Source: Terriglobia bacterium (GTDB taxonomy: Bacteria > Acidobacteriota > Terriglobia > Bryobacterales > UBA6623). From it: 64,000 bases of DNA. Made by a program: the position numbers and the translations under genes. Of the stretch, positions 16,675 to 24,262 are shown one piece after another. The DNA lies in NCBI GenBank assembly GCA_009841225.1, contig VXMF01000013.1, positions 62,001 through 126,000 on the forward strand, read 5' to 3'. The notes beneath the pieces were generated by a model. The model was not told the DNA's origin. It did no database searches and saw nothing but the letters and a program-made list of their open reading frames with translations. How positions within the stretch are numbered: position 1 is the first letter of the stretch; each line of letters starts with the position of its first letter.

Positions 16675-17466
16675 ATGGCGTTCGCAGAATCAGCGGACCT
16701 GACGATGTACTATCGCGCGGCAGGCCCCCCCAATGCCCCCCGCGTCGTCTTCCTGAATTCACTAGGCACTGACTGTCGTATCTGGGATGATCTCATACTC
16801 GAGCTCGGCGGACGAATCCGCTCGCTGCGCTACGACGAGCGCGGCCAAGGGCTGACACAGAGTCCTGACGGGCCGTACACGATCATGGACCACGCCGATG
16901 ACCTAGCGGGCCTGCTCGATAGCCTGCGCTGGGGGCCCGCGGTCCTGTGCGGCCTGTCCATCGGCGGAATGATCGCCATGGCTGCCGCCGTGCGCAGACC
17001 GGACTTGGTGCAGGGCTTGGTGCTGGCCGACACAGCCGATCTGATCGGTCCGCGCGACTTCTGGGACACGCGCATCAGCCAAGTTCGCGCCGGCGGCTTG
17101 GAACCCCTCGCGGCAACGGTTATGGAGCGCTGGTTCGGCACGTCCTACCGCCGCGAACAGCAGGTCGCCGTGCGCGGCTGGAGTGCCTTGCTCGCGCGTG
17201 CGCCGGTCAACGGCTACCTGGGATCCTGCGCGGCGCTGCGCGATGCGGACCTAAGCGGCTTGCTGGGCGGCATTCGGGTTCCGGCAGTCTGCATTTGCGG
17301 CTCGGAAGACCAGTCAACACCAACCGGGACGGTCATGAGCCTGGCACGGCGGTTGCCCGACGCCACGTACCACGAGATTCCAGGCGCGGGCCACCTCTCC
17401 CCCACCGAATGCCCGGCCGAGTTCGCCGCGATCCTGCTGCGATTTCTGGCGAGTTTGGAGAGCTGA
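16675..17466 (+). CDS. pcaD: 3-oxoadipate enol-lactonase (PcaD-like alpha/beta hydrolase)
   Basis: A 263-residue alpha/beta hydrolase. The nucleophile S95 sits in GLSIGG, the acid is in CGSEDQSTP, and the histidine is in GAGHLSP. RYDERGQGLTQSPDGPYT and the cap region DFWDTRISQVRAGGLEPLA are typical of PcaD, which hydrolyses beta-ketoadipate enol-lactone in the protocatechuate pathway. The ATG at 16675 is preferred over GTG 16630, which would place the operator inside the gene. It is separated from the other pca genes by about 2 kb of Fic/antitoxin sequence, yet the family match and shared pathway are good. Confidence 0.85.
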   Translation: MAFAESADLTMYYRAAGPPNAPRVVFLNSLGTDCRIWDDLILELGGRIRSLRYDERGQGLTQSPDGPYTIMDHADDLAGLLDSLRWGPAVLCGLSIGGMIAMAAAVRRPDLVQGLVLADTADLIGPRDFWDTRISQVRAGGLEPLAATVMERWFGTSYRREQQVAVRGWSALLARAPVNGYLGSCAALRDADLSGLLGGIRVPAVCICGSEDQSTPTGTVMSLARRLPDATYHEIPGAGHLSPTECPAEFAAILLRFLASLES

Positions 17467-17609
17467 AGCGGCGAGGCAGCAGGGCGCCGCCCCCACTGGA
17501 TAGCAGAGACGCAGTCAACGCGGTTGCGACACCGGTCTGGACGGGCCCGCCGCTTGGAATTGACGAAGCCATTAGCACGTCGCATCGCGCACCTGCGGAT
17601 CTCTCGCTA

Positions 17610-17622
17610 CCGTAATATACGG
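17610..17622. promoter_or_regulatory. Inverted repeat 7 nt before the fic start
   Basis: CCGTA-ATA-TACGG lies seven bases before the fic ATG and includes a TAATAT box. It could be an autoregulatory operator overlapping the promoter. Short, so chance occurrence is possible. Confidence 0.35.
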
Positions 17623-17629
17623 CAAGAAC

Positions 17630-18673
17630 ATGGACCAACTGGCGCATCCCGAGATCTGGCGGCCGCTTGCGAGCATGCCGGATGGCGCACACGAGTGGGG
17701 CTTTCCCGGGTATGCCGACTTTGCATCCAAATGGAGCGGTATTCGGGCGGCGCTTAAGGACCGAGAAACTCCCCGGCGATTCCTTGAGGGTTGGCTGGCT
17801 GAACGCGGCCGCGAATTCGCAATCGAGACTGGACAGATCGAAGGCCTGTACACGCTGCGGAGCGGCATCACTGAGCAACTGGTCGCCGAAGGCTTCGCCG
17901 GTGTTGTCGGGGCGCACACGCTGGAGGGCATGGAGGACCGAACCGTCAAGGGCTTGCTGGAAGACCAAGAGGCGGCCTTTAGCATGCTGTTCAACGACGT
18001 GGCCGACAGCGCCGGGCTGACGCAGCACAAGATCAAGGCATGGCACCAGCTCCTGACTCGTCACCAAGAAACAGTAACCGGGCTTACGCCAGCTGGCCGC
18101 CGTGTGCAAGTCGAGTTCAAAGAGAGAGGGCAGTGGAAGCGGTGGTCGAACAATCCGCGCCGCCCAGACGGCGTCATCCACGAGTATTGTCCACCCGAGC
18201 ATGTTCAGGCAGAGATGGATCGCTTCATTGACATCCATGCCCAGATCGAGGCGAAGCAGTATCCGGTCGAGGTTGAAGCCGCTTGGATGCACCACCGATT
18301 CGTCCGGACGCATCCATTTCGGGACGGCAGCGGCAGGGTGTCGCGAATGCTGATGGCGTACGCCTACATTCGGCGAGGATTGCCTCCACCAGTGATTACC
18401 AACAGACGGAGGGATGAGTACATCAGCGCGCTGGAGGATTCTGACCGCGGGAACCTGCGAAGATTCAGTGACCTTATAGGCGGATATGCACTTCCGACAT
18501 TGGTCGCCGGCGTGGGTATCGGGCAGAATGCGCTCGAAGGCCATCTAAGCCGCCCGAACGGCAACGGGGGGCGCACCGTCGGAGATCAATACTACCCGCC
18601 GCTGGAATCCGATCAGAATCCCGGCATGCCTGACGAGGATGACCGGGCGACGCCGGGAAGCAGAGTGCGCTGA
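17630..18673 (+). CDS. Fic family protein
   Basis: A 347-residue protein. The catalytic Fic motif is HPFRDGSGR (228-236), where the canonical HPFx[D/E]GNGR has Ser in place of Asn. An inhibitory-helix motif T-x3-E-G (TGQIEG, 67-72) is at the N-terminal side, making it a class II, self-inhibited Fic protein. Fic enzymes usually transfer AMP from ATP to a hydroxyl of a target protein. The C-terminal 60 residues are low-complexity and polar. The gene stands alone between pcaD and the VapB-like antitoxin, interrupting the aromatic-acid region, and may be an acquired stress module. Its target is unknown. Confidence 0.85.
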   Translation: MDQLAHPEIWRPLASMPDGAHEWGFPGYADFASKWSGIRAALKDRETPRRFLEGWLAERGREFAIETGQIEGLYTLRSGITEQLVAEGFAGVVGAHTLEGMEDRTVKGLLEDQEAAFSMLFNDVADSAGLTQHKIKAWHQLLTRHQETVTGLTPAGRRVQVEFKERGQWKRWSNNPRRPDGVIHEYCPPEHVQAEMDRFIDIHAQIEAKQYPVEVEAAWMHHRFVRTHPFRDGSGRVSRMLMAYAYIRRGLPPPVITNRRRDEYISALEDSDRGNLRRFSDLIGGYALPTLVAGVGIGQNALEGHLSRPNGNGGRTVGDQYYPPLESDQNPGMPDEDDRATPGSRVR

Positions 18674-18826
18674 GAGTCGGACTGCGGCGGAGCCTCGCTA
18701 GCAGCCGGATTCCGCCTGAGGGCCGCAGACCAGCAATGAAGCTGTAGGCGGTTTCAGCGATCGATGGTGACGGGAATACATCAGGATGAGTGGTGAGGAG
18801 CAGGAACTCGCAGCAAGTGCTCCTAG

Positions 18827-18943
18827 TCAGAAACGCTGGCTCTGGATCACGTCGCCCGTAATCAACCTGGTGTCGGCATTGCTCACCAAGACCGGATCGT
18901 CTCTCTGCAGCGCGGACGAGTACGTTGGGGTCGAAAACACCAC
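18827..18943 (-). pseudogene. Remnant of a PIN-domain (VapC-like) toxin
   Basis: Directly after the VapB-like antitoxin stop, 3 nt on, GTG GTG begins a frame reading VVFSTP. One frame over, the same bases read VFDPNVLVRA, the characteristic PIN-domain start with its first acidic residue. The first frame then continues with VLVSNADTRLITGDVIQSQRF before TGA at 18827. No intact PIN frame of normal length (about 130 residues) exists. The simplest reading is a frameshifted and truncated vapC. The match is short and needs alignment. Confidence 0.4.
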
Positions 18944-18946
18944 GGC

Positions 18947-19186
18947 TTAGCTTTCTTCCATCACCCGGTAGAGCTCTTCGCGGTTGTCGATGTCTACAAG
19001 ATGCCCACCACTGTCAAACGATGGCAACGGCTCAAGCTCTCCGGTCGGGCCGCTGGCCAGTGCATGCTTCGCGAGCACATGGCGGAGCCCCTCCTCAACC
19101 AGAGCGGAGATCGTGGTGCCCCGTCGAGGTGCTTCTTCTCGCAGACGCTCCATTACGGAGTCGTCGATCTCAAGCGTCGCCTTCAC
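18947..19186 (-). CDS. VapB-like ribbon-helix-helix antitoxin
   Basis: A 79-residue protein starting MKATLEIDDSVMERLREEA, a typical ribbon-helix-helix DNA-binding strand and helix, followed by RRGTTISALVEEGLRHVL. The C-terminal toxin-binding tail has the family pattern PLPSFDSGGHLVDI. It would bind and neutralise a PIN-domain RNase and repress its own operon. The start codon is GTG at 19186. The expected toxin gene immediately downstream is only a remnant (18827-18943), so this appears to be an orphaned antitoxin. Confidence 0.75.
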   Translation of the reverse strand: MKATLEIDDSVMERLREEAPRRGTTISALVEEGLRHVLAKHALASGPTGELEPLPSFDSGGHLVDIDNREELYRVMEES

Positions 19187-19305
19187 TTCGATAGCCGCAC
19201 GAGGACAGCCAGGCGGGAAACGGATGCCGTAAGCCGGGTCCAGTCGCCCGCGCGTGGGTCACCCTCGGTCGACTCGACCTTGGCACGGCACTTGGACTCA
19301 GACGC

Positions 19306-19333
19306 TTGGCGGACAAACCGATTATGGTACACT
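19306..19333 (+). promoter_or_regulatory. Probable promoter of the pcaCHGB operon
   Basis: TTGGCG (19306-19311) and TACACT (19328-19333) are separated by 16 nt and face pcaC. The inverted repeat at 19343-19357 follows immediately, placing it around the expected start of transcription, where a repressor would block initiation. Confidence 0.5.
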
Positions 19334-19342
19334 GTGCTGGCA

Positions 19343-19357
19343 CGAAACGTTGTTTCG
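19343..19357. promoter_or_regulatory. Probable operator upstream of pcaC
   Basis: CGAAAC-GTT-GTTTCG is a perfect 6-bp inverted repeat with a 3-bp centre, starting 10 bp downstream of the -10 box. It differs from the MarR-associated repeat at 16633, so a second regulator not encoded in this region may control pcaCHGB. Confidence 0.5.
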
Positions 19358-19393
19358 AACCACTCTTAAGTATCTGTTCCTAAAGAGTTTACC

Positions 19394-19486
19394 ATGAATT
19401 CACGCGTAGTGTCCAGTCCAAGTCCATCGGTCGGGCTTCCGGGCCAAGTGCATCAACAGATCTTGGAGAACCGCATTGAACGCTGA
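19394..19486 (+). CDS. Possible 30-residue leader ORF overlapping pcaC start
   Basis: An ATG frame at 19394 ends at TGA 19484-19486, 11 nt past the TTG start of pcaC. Its C-terminal part, VGLPGQVHQQILENRIER, vaguely recalls the first helix of FadR-type GntR regulators, so it might be a translated leader, a regulator remnant, or chance. Overlap with the pcaC start would allow translational coupling. Low confidence. Confidence 0.2.
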   Translation: MNSRVVSSPSPSVGLPGQVHQQILENRIER

Positions 19487-19871
19487 CGATCTCCATGCGC
19501 TTGGAATGCGCATCCGGAGGCAAGTCCTGGGAGACGCCCATGTTGATGGCGCGGAAGCGCGCAAGACGGAATTCGACGAGGCCTTCCAGCGCTTCATCAC
19601 CGAGTCCGCATGGGGTACGGTCTGGTCGCGTCCACAGCTCGACCAAAGGACCCGGTCCCTCGTGACCATCGCCCTGCTAGGAGCGCTTGGGCACTACGCC
19701 GAGCTGGAAATGCACGTCAAGGCTGCACGTCGTGCCGGAGCTCGTAGCAGCGAAATCGCCGAAGCCCTGCTGCACGTAGCGGTGTACGCGGGTGTCCCGG
19801 CGGCGAATCAGGCGTTCGGGGCGGCCCGGCGGGCGCTGGCAGAAGTTGATGGCCAGGCAGGCGCGGAATGA
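19476..19871 (+). CDS. pcaC: 4-carboxymuconolactone decarboxylase
   Basis: A 131-residue protein with the PcaC pattern: GMRIRRQVLGDAHVDGAEARKTEFDEAFQ, then WGTVWSRPQLDQRTRSLVTIALL, then EIAEALLHVAVYAGVPAANQAF with the conserved residues of the carboxymuconolactone-decarboxylase fold. It decarboxylates gamma-carboxymuconolactone to the beta-ketoadipate enol-lactone used by PcaD. The start is TTG at 19476, supported by GGAG 8 nt upstream and by the conserved N terminus. Its stop overlaps the pcaH start (ATGA), showing a tight operon. Confidence 0.92.
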   Translation: MNADDLHALGMRIRRQVLGDAHVDGAEARKTEFDEAFQRFITESAWGTVWSRPQLDQRTRSLVTIALLGALGHYAELEMHVKAARRAGARSSEIAEALLHVAVYAGVPAANQAFGAARRALAEVDGQAGAE

Positions 19872-20578
19872 CCTCCAAGCGGATCCTCGGCCCTCGGGAC
19901 TGGTCCTCGCACCCGCGCCAGACGCATCCCGATTACAAGTCGACGTTGCTCCGCTCGCAGCGGAAGCCCTTGGTTCCGCTGCCGCAATCGCTATCTGAGT
20001 TGACGGGCCCTGCCTTCGGGCACTGCGCGGTGACCAGCGAAGACGCCGACCTGACCCGCAATGCAGTGCGGGATGGCGAGGCCATCGGCGAGCGCATTAT
20101 TGTGGCAGGGCGACTGGTTGACGAGTCAGGCAGAGCGATTCCGAACGCCCTGATCGAAGTTTGGCAGGCGAATGCGGCCGGCCGCTACGTGCATTCTCAA
20201 GACCAGCACGAAGCCCCGCTCGATCCCAACTTCGTCGGTGCCGGCAGGGCGTTAACAGATGGCGCCGGGCGCTACCGCTTCACCACCATCCGCCCGGGGG
20301 CGTATCCGTGGCGCAACCACCCGAACGCTTGGCGACCGGCACATATCCATTTCTCGGTATTCGGCACGGCATTCATCCAACGCCTCGTCACGCAGATGTA
20401 CTTTCCGGGAGATCCGTTGCTGGCCCTAGATCCGATCTTCAACGCGACCGCAGACGCGGCTGCCCGCCAGCGGCTCGTAGCGGGCTATTCGACGGAGCTG
20501 ACAGAGCCCGAATGGGCCTTGGGCTTCGAGTTCGATATCGTCCTGCGCGGGCCGCGAGCAACCCCTCTGGAGTCCTGA
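19868..20578 (+). CDS. pcaH: Protocatechuate 3,4-dioxygenase beta subunit
   Basis: A 236-residue intradiol dioxygenase beta subunit. All four expected Fe(III) ligands are visible: Y107 (GRYVH), Y146 (GAYPWRN), and H159 and H161 (PAHIHF). VEVWQ-type strand IEVWQANAAG precedes them. With PcaG it cleaves protocatechuate to 3-carboxy-cis,cis-muconate in the cytoplasm. It overlaps pcaC by 4 nt and is followed by pcaG after 4 nt. Confidence 0.95.
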   Translation: MTSKRILGPRDWSSHPRQTHPDYKSTLLRSQRKPLVPLPQSLSELTGPAFGHCAVTSEDADLTRNAVRDGEAIGERIIVAGRLVDESGRAIPNALIEVWQANAAGRYVHSQDQHEAPLDPNFVGAGRALTDGAGRYRFTTIRPGAYPWRNHPNAWRPAHIHFSVFGTAFIQRLVTQMYFPGDPLLALDPIFNATADAAARQRLVAGYSTELTEPEWALGFEFDIVLRGPRATPLES

Positions 20579-20582
20579 GGCC

Positions 20583-21140
20583 ATGTCATCCCAGACGCCA
20601 TCGCAGACTGTCGGCCCGTTCTTCTCCCATGCTTTGACCCCCAGCGGGAACGGCCACGCCCCGATCGCTGGCAGGCAGCTGGCTGACGAGCGCACGCCCG
20701 GCACGTTGATTCGCATCGAGGGCCGTGTGCTCGATGGCGCTGGCCACCCCGTGACGGACGCTTTGGTCGAAATCTGGCAGGCGCGCCACGACGGCGCCTA
20801 TCCCGAAGGCTCCGATGCGTTTCGTGGATTTGGAAGGGCGAGCACCGATGCCGAGGGGCGATTCTGGTTTCAAACCGTCAAGCCGGGCGCGCTGCCGGAA
20901 AACGGGGCACCGCACGTCAACGCCGCCGTGTTCGCCCGCGGCATGCTCAACCATGCCTTCACGCGCATCTACTTCTCTGACGAGCAGGCAGGGAACTCCC
21001 GAGACCCCGTCCTGACTAGCGTCGATCCCACGCGGCGGAAGAGCTTGGTCGCATCTTTGCGAGACCTAGCGGGCCCGCCGGTCTACGAATTCGAGATCTG
21101 CTTGCAAGGCGCTCATGAAACCGTGTTCTTCGACGCCTGA
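20583..21140 (+). CDS. pcaG: Protocatechuate 3,4-dioxygenase alpha subunit
   Basis: A 185-residue protein starting MSSQTPSQTVGPFFSHAL, the standard PcaG opening. The shared intradiol fold shows as VEIWQARHDGAYP and NAAVFARGMLNHAFTRIYF, where the two histidines and tyrosines of the catalytic subunit are replaced, as normal for alpha subunits. It pairs with PcaH. GAGG immediately before the ATG serves as ribosome site. The 38-nt gap to pcaB contains pcaB's own ribosome site. Confidence 0.94.
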   Translation: MSSQTPSQTVGPFFSHALTPSGNGHAPIAGRQLADERTPGTLIRIEGRVLDGAGHPVTDALVEIWQARHDGAYPEGSDAFRGFGRASTDAEGRFWFQTVKPGALPENGAPHVNAAVFARGMLNHAFTRIYFSDEQAGNSRDPVLTSVDPTRRKSLVASLRDLAGPPVYEFEICLQGAHETVFFDA

Positions 21141-21178
21141 GCCCCGCCGCTCGGATTCGCGCCGTCCGGGAGGATAAC

Positions 21179-22537
21179 GTGACCGCCTCGCCGCTTGACT
21201 CGTCCCTGCTGGGCAAACTCGTCTCGGACCCAGAGACCGCCGAGTACTTCTCCGACGAGGCTGGCGTGCGAACAATGATCGAGTTCGAGGTCGGACTCGC
21301 CGCCGCGCAAGAGCGCCTCGAGATGATTCCCGCCGGATCAGCCGCAAAGATCCGCAGGGCGGCTGAAGCATTCGAGCCGGACTGGGCGACGCTCGTCGCC
21401 AGCATGCCGGTGTCCGGGCACCCAGTGACGGAGCTGGTTCGCCAGCTGCGCGAAGCGGCCGGGCCAGCCGGACAGTACGTCCACTTCGGAGCAACGGCGC
21501 AGGACGTCATGGACACGGCCCTGGTCATGCGTCTGGCCCGCGCGCTAGCGACGTTTGATCGCCGGCTACAGGACTTGGTCGACATTCTCGCCGGCCACGC
21601 CGACCGCCACCGCAACACGGTCATGGCCGGTCGCACCCGGACCCAGCAGGCCGTGCCCATCACATTCGGCCTGAAAGCGGCCGGCTGGCTGCTGCCACTC
21701 GCGCGTCACCGGATCCGACTTGGCGAACTCTGGCCCCGGACAATGACCGTGCAGTTCGGCGGCGCTGCCGGCACGCTGGGCGCGCTGCGCACGAACGGTC
21801 TGGCCGTCATGGAAGAGCTGGCCCGGGAATTGGGGCTCCGCTCCCCTGCCGCTCCGTGGCACGCGCAGCGAGACGGCCTCGCGGAACTGGCCGGGTGGTT
21901 GTCACTTCTCACCGGATCGCTCGGCAAGATGGGTCAAGACCTCGCCCTCATGGCCCAGACGGAAGTCGCCGAGGCCAGCGATGGCAGCGTGGGCTCATCC
22001 AGTGCGATGCCGCACAAGGCCAACCCGGTCAACTCCGAGCTGTTGGTGGCGATCGGGCGCGCCAACGCCACCCTGTTGTCCTCCATGCACCAGGCCACGA
22101 TCCAAGAGCACGAGCGCGGCGGCAGCGCCTGGACCTTGGAATGGATCACTCTGCCTCAGATGGCCACGCTCGCCGGTGCCGCGCTGCGAACAGCTCGCGA
22201 GGCCCTAGTCGGCCTCCGCATCGACCCTGATCGAATGGCCCGCAACCTGTCCGCCTCGTCGGGCGGCGTCCTCGCCGAATCCGCCAAGGTTCTGCTAGCG
22301 GCGACGATGCCGGTGGACGAAGCGGCGCGGTGCGTCAGGGAAGCCAGTCAGCAGGCGCGCCAGACCAGGAGCGACCTCATTGAGATCCTGCGCCGCGACG
22401 GTCCCGCGAACGTCGACTGGGAAGCACTTCGGGATCCCGCCGAGTGGCTGGGCTCGGCCAACGCGTTTGTTGACCGCGCTATCGAAACGGCACGGGCTGG
22501 GCCAGCCCCGATTCGGCTCGGGTCAGAGCCGGGGTGA
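21179..22537 (+). CDS. pcaB: 3-carboxy-cis,cis-muconate cycloisomerase
   Basis: A 452-residue member of the fumarase/aspartase superfamily. The signature loop is GSSSAMPHKANPVNSE near residue 280, and the second conserved block is FGATAQDVMDTALVMR near residue 102. PcaB lactonises 3-carboxymuconate to gamma-carboxymuconolactone, the PcaC substrate. The start is GTG at 21179 with GGGAGG about 5 nt upstream. It is the last gene of pcaCHGB; no pcaIJ or pcaF follows. Confidence 0.93.
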   Translation: MTASPLDSSLLGKLVSDPETAEYFSDEAGVRTMIEFEVGLAAAQERLEMIPAGSAAKIRRAAEAFEPDWATLVASMPVSGHPVTELVRQLREAAGPAGQYVHFGATAQDVMDTALVMRLARALATFDRRLQDLVDILAGHADRHRNTVMAGRTRTQQAVPITFGLKAAGWLLPLARHRIRLGELWPRTMTVQFGGAAGTLGALRTNGLAVMEELARELGLRSPAAPWHAQRDGLAELAGWLSLLTGSLGKMGQDLALMAQTEVAEASDGSVGSSSAMPHKANPVNSELLVAIGRANATLLSSMHQATIQEHERGGSAWTLEWITLPQMATLAGAALRTAREALVGLRIDPDRMARNLSASSGGVLAESAKVLLAATMPVDEAARCVREASQQARQTRSDLIEILRRDGPANVDWEALRDPAEWLGSANAFVDRAIETARAGPAPIRLGSEPG

Positions 22538-22836
22538 CCGAGTGCTGAGAAGCGTCGGTTGATCAACTCGTGACGTGCGTCGATGTCAACCGAGAATCGT
22601 GCGCTTCTGGCAAGCGAAGGTTGCGCACATCCGGAGTAGGTCCGCTGCGGGTTTCGCAGATCTACCCCGGCGGTTCCGAGACACCATGCCCCGCCCCCGA
22701 GTCGCTTCGCTCCCTGCGTCGCACGCATCCCGTTGATCCCCTGCTGCAACGCCAAGGCGGCACCCGTCCGACCAGTACAGCCGGCAGGTCCGAGCCAAGG
22801 GGCTTGCGCATTGATTGGCGCGTCCAAACGAAACCT
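22538..22836. other. Intergenic region without a recognised gene
   Basis: Between pcaB and the palindrome preceding the ATPase gene no convincing coding frame, tRNA or hairpin-plus-T terminator is visible. The short frames here lack family features. It may contain the pcaB mRNA end and the promoter of the ATPase gene. Confidence 0.5.
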
Positions 22837-22868
22837 TAATTACCATTTAGACGTCTAATTGGTAATTA
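22837..22868. promoter_or_regulatory. 32-bp near-perfect palindrome abutting a start codon
   Basis: The sequence from 22837 to 22868 reads almost identically on both strands: outer arms TAATTACCA / TGGTAATTA are perfect, the core AGACGTCT is perfect, and only one symmetric pair breaks the match. It ends on the A of the ATPase ATG (22868). It is much more AT-rich than its surroundings. An autoregulatory operator is likely; an mRNA hairpin hiding the start codon is an alternative. Confidence 0.6.
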
Positions 22869-24046
22869 TGGCTCCAGTTCGACGAGATTTCTGGCTGGAA
22901 CGCATCAATCGAGCATGGACAGACTGCCCGATCGTGTGGCTTTCCGGAGTCCGGAGGGTTGGCAAGACCACCCTCGCCCGCATGCTGCCCGCAGCCATCT
23001 ATATGAACTGCGACCTGCCCTCGACGGGCCGGTTGCTTCGCGACCCGGAGCTGTTCCTCGATGGACACGAAAGCGGCACTGTATTGGTATTCGATGAGGT
23101 GCACCGCTTAGAGGACCCTAGCCGCTTGCTCAAGATTGTCGCGGACGAATATCCGGGCCTGCGCGTCTTGGCCACGGGCTCGTCGACGTTGGCCGCCACT
23201 CGCAAGTTCCGGGACACCCTGACCGGTCGCAAGCGATCGGTCCATCTGCCACCCGTGCTATGGGAGGAGTGCAACGACTGGCTGGGTGGCTCTCAGCTTG
23301 ACCGCCGTCTATACCACGGCGGGCTGCCACAGGCCCTATTGGCCGACAGTCCGTCGGCCGACTTCTTCGGTGAATGGATCGACAGCTTCTACGCGCGCGA
23401 CATACAGGAACTGTTCCAAGTCCGCAGCCGTTCCGGGTTCCAAGCGCTGTTCCGCTTGCTGCTACGGCAAAGCGGTGGCCAGATTGATCACACCCGGCTG
23501 GCGACGCTTTGCCAGCTCAGTCGACCCACCGTCAGGTCGTATATCGAAGCCATGACGATCACTCACGCGTTGCATCTGGTCCGGTCGTACCATGGCGCGG
23601 GGAAACGCGAGATTGTCGCGCGGCCCAAGTGCTACGGTTTCGACACCGGACTCGTCTGCTTCGAGAGAGGTTGGACAGGCCTTCGGCGTGAAGACCGAGG
23701 ACTGCTCTGGGAACATCTGGTTCTCGACGCCGTGCTAGGACTGTTCGGTGACGGAAGGATATTCTATTGGCGCGACAAGGCTGGCCGCGAAGTGGACTTC
23801 GTAATCCGCAGAGAGGGGAATCGCGTGGACGCACTGGAGTGCAAGATCAACCCGGATCATCTGAACCGGTCAGCGCTGAGTGCGTTCCGTTCCCTCTATC
23901 CAGAAGGACGCAACTACATCGTCTCGCCAGCTGTAAGGCAGCACTATTCCACTCGCGAGCGCGGCCTCACCGTGACGGTATGCGACACGCCCGATTTGGC
24001 GGACGTGATGGGTCTTCCGAGACCCGGGGCACCCCCGCAGCAATGA
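22868..24046 (+). CDS. AAA_14/DUF4143 ATP-binding protein
   Basis: A 392-residue protein of the AAA_14-DUF4143 type. Walker A is GVRRVGKTT (27-35), Walker B VLVFDEVH (72-79), and a sensor-like GSST follows. The C-terminal DUF4143 part has a PD-(D/E)XK-like pattern: WEHLVLDAVLG, then GREVDFVI and ALECKI. A putative winged helix (QIDHTRLATLCQLSRPTVRSYIEAM) lies between. Such genes are widespread solitary accessory loci of unknown role, suspected in stress or mobile-element responses. ATG 22868 is chosen over TTG 22859 because the palindrome ends there. Confidence 0.8.
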   Translation: MAPVRRDFWLERINRAWTDCPIVWLSGVRRVGKTTLARMLPAAIYMNCDLPSTGRLLRDPELFLDGHESGTVLVFDEVHRLEDPSRLLKIVADEYPGLRVLATGSSTLAATRKFRDTLTGRKRSVHLPPVLWEECNDWLGGSQLDRRLYHGGLPQALLADSPSADFFGEWIDSFYARDIQELFQVRSRSGFQALFRLLLRQSGGQIDHTRLATLCQLSRPTVRSYIEAMTITHALHLVRSYHGAGKREIVARPKCYGFDTGLVCFERGWTGLRREDRGLLWEHLVLDAVLGLFGDGRIFYWRDKAGREVDFVIRREGNRVDALECKINPDHLNRSALSAFRSLYPEGRNYIVSPAVRQHYSTRERGLTVTVCDTPDLADVMGLPRPGAPPQQ

Positions 24047-24262
24047 GGACAGACGGCGCAGCCCGACCATCCGAAGAGGCACCAACTCGGCGGGTGTGAA
24101 GAACGTTCGGGACCGGATGGACGTTCTGCTCAGCAACGTAAGCGACACGATGCGGCCGGGTTCTGCGATCCGGCCCGACGAGCGTCGCGCCACTGCGCTT
24201 TGATAGTGGGACTACAATATGGCCAGCGTGATCCCTACGCGGCACGGCCGCGAGAGGCGAAT

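Noticed and set aside
18786..18950. 54-codon plus-strand frame overlapping the antitoxin end
   Set aside because: It is antisense to the better-supported PIN toxin remnant, has no good ribosome site and no known family.
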